DNA of 11,897 nt from Rhodospirillaceae bacterium (GTDB lineage: Bacteria; Pseudomonadota; Alphaproteobacteria; Rhodospirillales; Magnetovibrionaceae), in contig NVSZ01000061.1 of the NCBI GenBank assembly GCA_002732845.1, positions 3,388 to 15,284 on the forward strand. The letters are read 5' to 3'. Both the position numbers and the translations under genes were made by a program. Numbering within the stretch: position 1 is the stretch's first letter; each line of letters begins with the position of its first letter. Positions 7,200 to 11,897 of this stretch are shown piece by piece. Below the pieces are notes generated by a model. The model was given only the letters and a program-made list of their open reading frames with translations. It was not told where the DNA came from and did no database searches.

Positions 7200-8378
7200 T
7201 TATTGGCACTTCAAACGCTGGGTTTCTTTATCCAATATCCGTTTGATGTTCGATCTCAGGTCTTCGCCAAATTCTTTTTGAAGCTTGCCAAAGGTGGTAC
7301 ACGCTTCCTTGGGCTTTTCCATTCCAGCCATCGACATACCTAATTTCAACAAAGAATCTGGGGCTTTGGTGCCTTTGGGGAAAGCTTTATAGGCCTGAAA
7401 GAAAACTTGAGCGGCTTGCATATAATTTTTACGAACATAATGCGTTTCGCCCAACCAATACGTGGCATTGCCCACCAACGGATCATTGCCGTTCGCTTTG
7501 ATAAATTCATTAAAGGCAATTTCGGCTTCTTGGTAACGGGCCTGACGGGTCAGGTTAAAAGCGGCTTTGTACTGGTCTTGAATAGAGACAACTTGAACAG
7601 CAGGTTCCGCGGCCGGGGCTACAGCTGGCTGAAGAGGCTCAGCGGCAACAACTTGTGCGTTTGGCGCAACCGCCGCCGTATCGGTCATTTTAGTGTCGCC
7701 ATCAGCGATAATATTATCGAGCTTTGCTTTTTCCATTGTGCCCAAAATACCCGTTGAGCCCGCAGGTTTTGGGCGGCTGTAGTCCGGAGCGGCTTGGGTT
7801 GGTAGGACTGAGCCTTCAACGCTAGAAATCCCTCCGCTGGTCGGCGAGGCCGCAACGCTTGGCATTCCACTTGGCATCCCACTTGGCATGCCGTTCAGCG
7901 TATTTCCTGCGGTCGGAACGGTACCCGAAACCCCGCCTTCTAAGCGGCCCAGACGGTAATCTAAATCAATCACCAATTTATCCAACCGGGCGTTGGCCAA
8001 ATCGATGTTGTGCGCCATACTTTCGGCCAATCCGGTGGCGCTGCGCACTTCTTGTTCCAACGCGCCAACCCGAACCATAACCCGCGCCACACCGCTTTCA
8101 CTTTCAATGAATTGAGTTTTCGGCACACCAGCACTGCCGCCAATAGGCGCTTGCCCCGCCACAGACGGAACGTTAGGCATGTTGGCAAGTTGGCGATTGA
8201 GCGTACGGATGTCGCGTTCTAAACGATTAATGCGGTCAAACAACGCTTGCGTATCTGTGGATTGAGCTTGCACGGAAAATGATTGCACAGGCAAAAGCGC
8301 CAGAACAAAAAGCCCCATCAGAGCCATACGTGAAAAAACCAGCCGTGAAAAAGCAACGCGAATGTTAAAAACCGTCAT
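7200..8378 (-). CDS. cpoB: Tol-Pal cell division coordinator CpoB (YbgF)
   Basis: Periplasmic partner of the Tol-Pal system; in E. coli CpoB links peptidoglycan synthesis to outer-membrane constriction. The 392-residue product has an N-terminal signal peptide with a long basic lead (1-17), hydrophobic core and probable cleavage after VQA (36-38). A coiled-coil trimerisation segment with LFDRINRLERDIRTLNRQL follows (about 45-65, with a second helical stretch to about 147). Then comes a low-complexity Gly/Pro/Ser/Ala linker (150-265) containing three GMPS repeats, and a C-terminal TPR domain (266-392; YWLGETHYVRKNYMQA is typical). The linker makes it longer than E. coli CpoB (about 263 residues). 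The ATG at 8378 has only a weak ribosome site; residue 18 is an alternative. It sits downstream of a pal terminator and a candidate promoter, and four bases before tilS. Confidence 0.93.
   Translation of the reverse strand: MTVFNIRVAFSRLVFSRMALMGLFVLALLPVQSFSVQAQSTDTQALFDRINRLERDIRTLNRQLANMPNVPSVAGQAPIGGSAGVPKTQFIESESGVARVMVRVGALEQEVRSATGLAESMAHNIDLANARLDKLVIDLDYRLGRLEGGVSGTVPTAGNTLNGMPSGMPSGMPSVAASPTSGGISSVEGSVLPTQAAPDYSRPKPAGSTGILGTMEKAKLDNIIADGDTKMTDTAAVAPNAQVVAAEPLQPAVAPAAEPAVQVVSIQDQYKAAFNLTRQARYQEAEIAFNEFIKANGNDPLVGNATYWLGETHYVRKNYMQAAQVFFQAYKAFPKGTKAPDSLLKLGMSMAGMEKPKEACTTFGKLQKEFGEDLRSNIKRILDKETQRLKCQ
7858..7893 (-). repeat. Three 12-base tandem repeats encoding GMPS in cpoB
   Basis: Three 12-base units at 7858-7869, 7870-7881 and 7882-7893 encode GMPSGMPSGMPS at residues 163-174 of CpoB, inside the flexible linker. 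The units differ at only one or a few third-codon positions. Copy number could vary between strains without breaking the frame. Confidence 0.85.
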
Positions 8379-8406
8379 GAGTTCAATGATCCATTTATCG
8401 TTTTTA

Positions 8407-8434
8407 TATAATGCGCCCTATCATGGCGTGGTAA
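8407..8434 (-). promoter_or_regulatory. Candidate sigma70 promoter for cpoB-tilS
   Basis: On the minus strand TTACCA (8434-8429, four of six to TTGACA) is 16 bases from ATTATA (8412-8407) in the AT-rich stretch CATTATATAA, about 30 bases before the cpoB start. The location just downstream of the pal terminator is where a promoter would be needed. The boxes are imperfect, so this is tentative. Confidence 0.35.
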
Positions 8435-8456
8435 TTCGGCAAAATTAGGGCGGACA

Positions 8457-8510
8457 TAAAAAGCACTAAGGCGTCTGCTCTTTTCCCATGAGGAAAGAAC
8501 AGACGCCTTA
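8457..8510 (-). terminator. Intrinsic terminator after pal
   Basis: A long hairpin begins 30 bases after the pal stop: arm AAGGCGTCTG at 8468-8477 pairs with 8500-8509 and the pairing continues inward through TCTTT/AAAGA to a loop around CATG, with one mismatch or wobble and a bulge. On the minus strand it is followed by AGTGC and a run of five T (8461-8457). This is the strongest stop signal in the tol cluster and separates pal from cpoB. Confidence 0.85.
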
Positions 8511-8539
8511 AAAGCACATTCAGAGAAAACTCTGAAGTA

Positions 8540-9037
8540 TTAACGAGCAACCGTTACAGCACGGCGATTGTCAGCCCAAGCTGCTTCGTTGGAAGCCGCG
8601 TTTTCTGGACGTTCTTTACCATAAGAAATGGTGCTGATACGGTCAGAAGATACACCCAATGTCATCAGGTAATCGGCAACAGAGCTGGCGCGGCGTTCAC
8701 CCAATGCAAGGTTATATTCGCGTGTGCCACGTTCGTCGGCATGGCCTTCGATGGTAACACGAACGCCACGGTTGGTGTTCATCCAAGCCGCTTGTTTGTT
8801 CAACGCGGTACGGGCTGCTGCTGACAGGTCATATTTGTCAAAGCCAAAGAATGCACGATCACCGATACCAACCAATTGTTCTTGGCTGGACATGTCCATC
8901 GATACTGGCGCAGCGGTACCCGCAGGGCTGGTCATGGCACCATCGCCAGATGCACCTGAAGTTTCAGCTGTTGGTGTGGTGCTACAAGCAGCTAAAAAAC
9001 CTGCAGCGGCAATCAGGCTCACAATTTTAAAACGCAT
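8540..9037 (-). CDS. pal: Peptidoglycan-associated lipoprotein Pal
   Basis: Outer-membrane lipoprotein that grips peptidoglycan through an OmpA-like domain and is moved to division sites by TolB and the Tol motor. The ATG at 9037 is preferred over an in-frame ATG at 9064 because GGGAG lies seven bases upstream and the protein then starts directly with a short lipoprotein signal: MRFKIVSLIA, with lipobox LAAC and acylated Cys18. The product is 165 residues, close to the E. coli length of 173. A Ser/Thr/Gly/Ala-rich tether spans 19-50. The OmpA-like domain is 60-165, with IEGHADERGT (96-105) and NLALGERRA (109-117); Asp101 and Arg116 match the pair that binds meso-diaminopimelate in this family. 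Pal lies 191 bases after tolB with its own candidate promoter and is followed by a strong terminator. Confidence 0.97.
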   Translation of the reverse strand: MRFKIVSLIAAAGFLAACSTTPTAETSGASGDGAMTSPAGTAAPVSMDMSSQEQLVGIGDRAFFGFDKYDLSAAARTALNKQAAWMNTNRGVRVTIEGHADERGTREYNLALGERRASSVADYLMTLGVSSDRISTISYGKERPENAASNEAAWADNRRAVTVAR

Positions 9038-9141
9038 AAAAAATCTCCCGTTCACTTGCCGCATGCTTAATACATTAGGCTTTCGTGATGTTTTAAACTC
9101 TACAAGTGGCTGTTTTAAGCCAAAGTAACGTCCTTATCTAC

Positions 9142-9191
9142 AATTCCAGCGGTTACTATATCCACCAAAAAGCGGTCTGACCACTGGAATT
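9142..9191 (-). promoter_or_regulatory. Candidate pal promoter bracketed by an inverted repeat
   Basis: On the minus strand TGGTCA (9183-9178, four of six to TTGACA) and TATAGT (9160-9155, five of six to TATAAT) are 17 bases apart, the ideal spacing; the leader to the pal start would be about 110 bases. A 12-base inverted repeat, AATTCCAGCGGT at 9142-9153 and ACCACTGGAATT at 9180-9191 (one mismatch, a G-U in RNA), covers the -35 box on one side and the expected start region on the other. It could hold an operator pair or, if transcribed from tolB, a stem with a 26-base loop. Function is inference. Confidence 0.45.
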
Positions 9192-9228
9192 ATTATGTTT
9201 TTTGAATTTAAACAATATGACATTCCTT

Positions 9229-10560
9229 TTAAGGAAGCAAGGGGGACCATGCAGGGTCCGATGCGTCCAGCGGTGTGATCACTTCGCGTTCGTTATGTCC
9301 GGTGAAATCGACGGAGAAAACACGCGTGCGTCCGCCCCGTCCATAAGCATCGCTTTTGTCTTGGCGGAAGAACATCAGCACCCGTCCGTTGGGTGCCCAC
9401 GTTGGCGATTCAACCAAAAAACCCTTTGTTAACAAACGTTCACCCGTACCATCCGGACGCATCACGCCAATGAAAAATTGCTTTTGATACATGCGGGTAA
9501 AAGCGATCCAATCGCCGCGCGGCGACCATACGGGCGTGGCGTAACGACCTTTGTTAAAGCTGATCCGCTTTACCCCGCCGCCAGTACTGTTCATCACATA
9601 AAGTTGCTGGGTGCCCGAACGATCCGAGTTGAAAACAATCTTTTTGCCATCAGGCGCATAACTGGGCGAGGTATCAATTGCCGAATGATTGGTCAGTTTA
9701 CGGGTTTTGCGAGTCGCCAAATGCATGGTGTAGAGTTCTGAGTTGCCATTTTTGGTCATGGCAAAAATCACAGATCGGCCATCCGCGGAAAAACGCGGCG
9801 CATAGGTCATGCCCGGAAATTCACCCAAAATTTCTTGGCGTCCGCTTTCTATATTAAAGATGTAAACCCGTGGCACACCTTTGTAATAACTGAGATACGT
9901 GATTTCTTGCTGATTGGGCGAAAACCGCGGCGTCAGCACTAGGTCGGCTCCATCGGTCAGGAAGCTGTGTTTTTCACCATCTTGGTCCATAATTGCCAAA
10001 CGTTTGACACGATTAATCTTAGGACCTGATTCGGCGATATAAACAATCCGAGAATCGAAATAGCCACTTTCGCCGGTGATGCGTTTGTAAATTTCGTCAG
10101 ATATCTTGTGGGCAACGCGGCGCCAGTTCGAGGGCACCGAAAAATAAGCCCGACCAACCATTTGTTTTTCGCTCAACACATCCCACAGGCGGAACTCAAC
10201 CCGCATGCGCCCATCGACGGTCATTTCCACGCGGCCTTGCACCAACGCCTGAGCATTGATAATGCGCCAGTCGCCAAAACGCGGCAAAACGTTCAGGCTT
10301 TCGCCGTCTTGGATAAAGGCTTCTTTGTTGATCGGCGTGAACAATCCGGACCGTTCCAAATCGTTGGCGACAACCTCGGCAATTTTTACGCCAAAGCTTT
10401 TTTCCATTTGCCCTTTGCCATGAAGATCAGCCACCGCCAACGGCATAGGTTCCACCACGCCACGAGTAATGTCGATGGTCAGTTCCGCATGGGCAACATT
10501 TAGTGTCCAAACAACCGAAATAAACAGAGCAACAAAAGAGGTCAATAAACGGTAGGTCAT
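9229..10560 (-). CDS. tolB: Tol-Pal system beta-propeller protein TolB
   Basis: Periplasmic protein that binds Pal through its propeller and TolA through its N-terminal end, releasing Pal from peptidoglycan when the Tol motor is energised. The 443-residue product has a Sec signal peptide (1-25) with cleavage after AHA. The mature N-terminus is ELTIDITRG, the expected TolA-contacting strand. An alpha/beta domain runs to about 160 ([12 protein letters not shown] at about 98-109), and a six-bladed WD40-like propeller occupies about 165-443, with repeated blade motifs such as [36 protein letters not shown] and SPTWAPNGR. Its ATG overlaps the tolA stop as ATGA, giving translational coupling. A 14-base palindrome spans the stop codon, but no clear terminator follows. 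Confidence 0.97.
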   Translation of the reverse strand: MTYRLLTSFVALFISVVWTLNVAHAELTIDITRGVVEPMPLAVADLHGKGQMEKSFGVKIAEVVANDLERSGLFTPINKEAFIQDGESLNVLPRFGDWRIINAQALVQGRVEMTVDGRMRVEFRLWDVLSEKQMVGRAYFSVPSNWRRVAHKISDEIYKRITGESGYFDSRIVYIAESGPKINRVKRLAIMDQDGEKHSFLTDGADLVLTPRFSPNQQEITYLSYYKGVPRVYIFNIESGRQEILGEFPGMTYAPRFSADGRSVIFAMTKNGNSELYTMHLATRKTRKLTNHSAIDTSPSYAPDGKKIVFNSDRSGTQQLYVMNSTGGGVKRISFNKGRYATPVWSPRGDWIAFTRMYQKQFFIGVMRPDGTGERLLTKGFLVESPTWAPNGRVLMFFRQDKSDAYGRGGRTRVFSVDFTGHNEREVITPLDASDPAWSPLLP

Positions 10561-11465
10561 AGGCCAAACATTTCCTTAGGATCGAAATTAAGCATCATAT
10601 TTTTCCAGCGGTCATACTTTTTAGGCGGCAACTTAAACGGCTGGCAACGCGGGTTCATCACCGCCCGGTAAGCACTTTCCGCCATTGCCCGATAAAAGGG
10701 ATTGGCCGACATTTGGCCCTGATCCAAAATACGCGCCGTGCGCACACGACCATCGGGGTTCATAGCAATCCGGATCGATATGCGCATTTTATGCGCATCC
10801 TTTGCCCCGGCTGGCAAGTTCCAACATTTATGAATTTGCTGACGCACCAAGTCAATTTCCGAAATGGTCATTTCCGCGCCCAGATCGTTGCGCTGTGTTG
10901 GCTTATCTAAAGCACTTTCCATCATTTTCGCGAAATCGAGCTCCGGATCGGGCTCAATGGCTGGGGGCGGTGTCTTTTTAAACTCTTCCAAAGTTTTTAA
11001 GACCGATTCAAACGAGTCCACCGGTTTTTCTTTAGGCTTGGGCTTAAAATTGGGCTTTCGCGGCGGCAAAGGGGCTGGCTGTTGTTTTTTAACTTCGACC
11101 TTTTTCGGCTCTGGCTTGGGTTCAGGTATTGGTTCTGGCTCAAGCTCTGGCTTGGGTTCAAGCGGCTTGGGCTCAGGCTCGACAATCTCGGGCACGTCTT
11201 CGACCGGATCGGGCTCTGGTGGCGGCGGTGGCGGTGGCGGAGGAGGTGGTGGCGGTTTCGGCTTGGGCTTTTCTTTTTGCTCAGGCTTCGGCTCAACTTT
11301 TTCAGGTCTTGACGGCACGTTTGTTTCGTCCGCTACGGTGACGATTTCAATCGCAATCGGAGTTTCCGTCATCGGGAATTCATCTTGCATTTGAGGCAAG
11401 CCAAAATAACCGGCGGTAAAAATAACCGCGTGCACCAGCACGGATATGAAAAAGCTGCGGCCCAA
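10557..11465 (-). CDS. tolA: Cell envelope integrity protein TolA
   Basis: Inner-membrane-anchored rod that carries force from TolQ/TolR across the periplasm to TolB and Pal. The start is a TTG at 11465, supported by AAGGTGA placed eight bases upstream and overlapping the tolR stop. The 302-residue protein has one membrane segment (4-22), then a long Pro/Glu/Lys-rich linker (about 55-150) that includes thirteen consecutive prolines at 71-83. A helical stretch (about 150-205) leads to the C-terminal TolA/TonB-type domain (199-302) with HKCWNLP and NPRCQPF; Cys214 and Cys274 may form a disulfide. E. coli TolA uses an Ala/Lys/Glu helical stalk instead, so the linker is TonB-like, as is common in alphaproteobacteria. 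The neighbours tolR and tolB make TonB unlikely. Confidence 0.93.
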   Translation of the reverse strand: MGRSFFISVLVHAVIFTAGYFGLPQMQDEFPMTETPIAIEIVTVADETNVPSRPEKVEPKPEQKEKPKPKPPPPPPPPPPPPPEPDPVEDVPEIVEPEPKPLEPKPELEPEPIPEPKPEPKKVEVKKQQPAPLPPRKPNFKPKPKEKPVDSFESVLKTLEEFKKTPPPAIEPDPELDFAKMMESALDKPTQRNDLGAEMTISEIDLVRQQIHKCWNLPAGAKDAHKMRISIRIAMNPDGRVRTARILDQGQMSANPFYRAMAESAYRAVMNPRCQPFKLPPKKYDRWKNMMLNFDPKEMFGL

Positions 11466-11472
11466 GCTTAAG

Positions 11473-11897
11473 TCACCTTTTCTGTTTAGGCTTATCGAAA
11501 CGTTGCGACGTGATCATCGCAACCCGAGAAAAGCCAGCAGCATTCAAGACCCCCATGACTTCCATGACCCGGCCATAATCAACACTGGCATCGCCGCGCA
11601 CAAAAATCCGCACATCGGGATTGTTGCTGGAAATAGCCTTCAGACGGGGAATAACTTTGGCCAGTTCCATCGGTGTGTCTTGCACATAAATCACGCCTTC
11701 GGCATCGATCGACACCGCCAACGGTTCATCCGATCCGGCAATCGCCGTGGCCTTGGTTTTGGGCAGATCGACCTGCACGCCCACCGTCAACATCGGTGCC
11801 GTGACCATAAAGATCACCAACAGCACCAACATCACATCAACAAACGGCGTGACGTTGATTTCCGCCATGGGGCGGCGACGCCCTGCGACACCAAATG
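11473..11897 (-). CDS. tolR: Tol motor protein TolR (partial, 5' end cut off)
   Basis: ExbD/TolR-family inner-membrane protein that works with TolQ to convert proton flow into movement of TolA. The frame is open to the window edge: upstream of an internal ATG at 11868 it reads FGVAGRRRPM, so the true start is outside and the basic cytoplasmic tail is present. Next comes AEINVTPFVDVMLVLLVIFM, where the Asp in PFVD matches the proton-path Asp of the family. A single membrane segment ends at about TAPML, and the periplasmic domain ends in KPKQKR. tolA starts seven bases after its stop. tolQ would be expected immediately upstream, outside the window. ExbD is the alternative, but tolA and tolB next door decide for TolR. 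Confidence 0.95.
   Translation of the reverse strand, partial: FGVAGRRRPMAEINVTPFVDVMLVLLVIFMVTAPMLTVGVQVDLPKTKATAIAGSDEPLAVSIDAEGVIYVQDTPMELAKVIPRLKAISSNNPDVRIFVRGDASVDYGRVMEVMGVLNAAGFSRVAMITSQRFDKPKQKR

Noticed and set aside
9038..9064. ATG at 9064 as the pal start
   Set aside because: It has no ribosome site and would put nine extra residues ahead of a normal lipoprotein signal, whereas 9037 has GGGAG at good spacing.
9167..9185. Small AGTGG/CCGCT hairpin with T run as a tolB terminator
   Set aside because: The five-pair stem, including one G-U pair, is too weak to call alone; it is kept only as an alternative fold in the pal promoter finding.
9223..9236. Palindrome TTCCTTTTAAGGAA across the tolB stop as a terminator
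   Set aside because: The stem is AT-rich and only six base pairs, with no T run after it on the minus strand.
10864..11394. A Gly/Ser-rich plus-strand open frame opposite tolA
   Set aside because: Its composition is the complement of the Pro/Glu/Lys-rich TolA linker; no independent motif or ribosome site supports it.
1..11897. tRNA, rRNA, CRISPR array, insertion sequence or prophage
   Set aside because: No cloverleaf, ribosomal RNA stretch, regular spaced repeat, transposase or integrase motif was seen on either strand.

Overview
The window is a housekeeping stretch from an alphaproteobacterium, most likely a Rhodospirillales-like lineage of moderate GC content. The evidence is gene order (tolR-tolA-tolB-pal-cpoB-tilS-ftsH-folP, then glmM-thiD, all on the minus strand), the Pro/Glu/Lys-rich TolA and the short TilS. 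Genus cannot be read from this sequence.

From the right edge leftwards, on the minus strand: tolR (5' end cut by the window) and tolA (TTG start), then tolB (ATGA overlap with tolA). These make the trans-envelope Tol motor arm and its periplasmic partner. A 191-base gap with a candidate promoter precedes pal, the peptidoglycan-binding lipoprotein. A strong intrinsic terminator follows pal, and a separate candidate promoter precedes cpoB (ybgF), whose stop lies 4 bases before tilS (tRNA-Ile lysidine synthetase). A 110-base gap with a heat-shock-like promoter candidate and an 18-base AT-rich palindrome precedes ftsH (TTG start). A strong terminator hairpin separates ftsH from folP (dihydropteroate synthase). 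After an interruption, glmM (phosphoglucosamine mutase) and thiD (cut at the left edge) follow with an ATGA overlap.

The interruption is the only accessory-looking part. Two plus-strand genes lie between folP and glmM: a small HPP-family membrane protein and a divergent 3-methyladenine DNA glycosylase I (Tag)-like protein. The pair has its own Shine-Dalgarno spacing, its second gene overlaps the folP 3' end by 21 bases, and it separates folP from glmM.

The minus-strand genes share a cell-envelope and basic-metabolism theme: Tol-Pal couples the outer membrane to peptidoglycan during constriction, GlmM supplies the amino-sugar precursor for peptidoglycan and LPS, and FtsH controls membrane-protein and LPS-enzyme turnover. 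TilS, FolP and ThiD serve translation, folate and thiamine. No mobile element, CRISPR array, tRNA or rRNA was recognised. I did not find a convincing undescribed system. The best leads are the HPP/Tag-like cassette, the regulatory hairpins and a few slippage- or stall-prone coding tracts.
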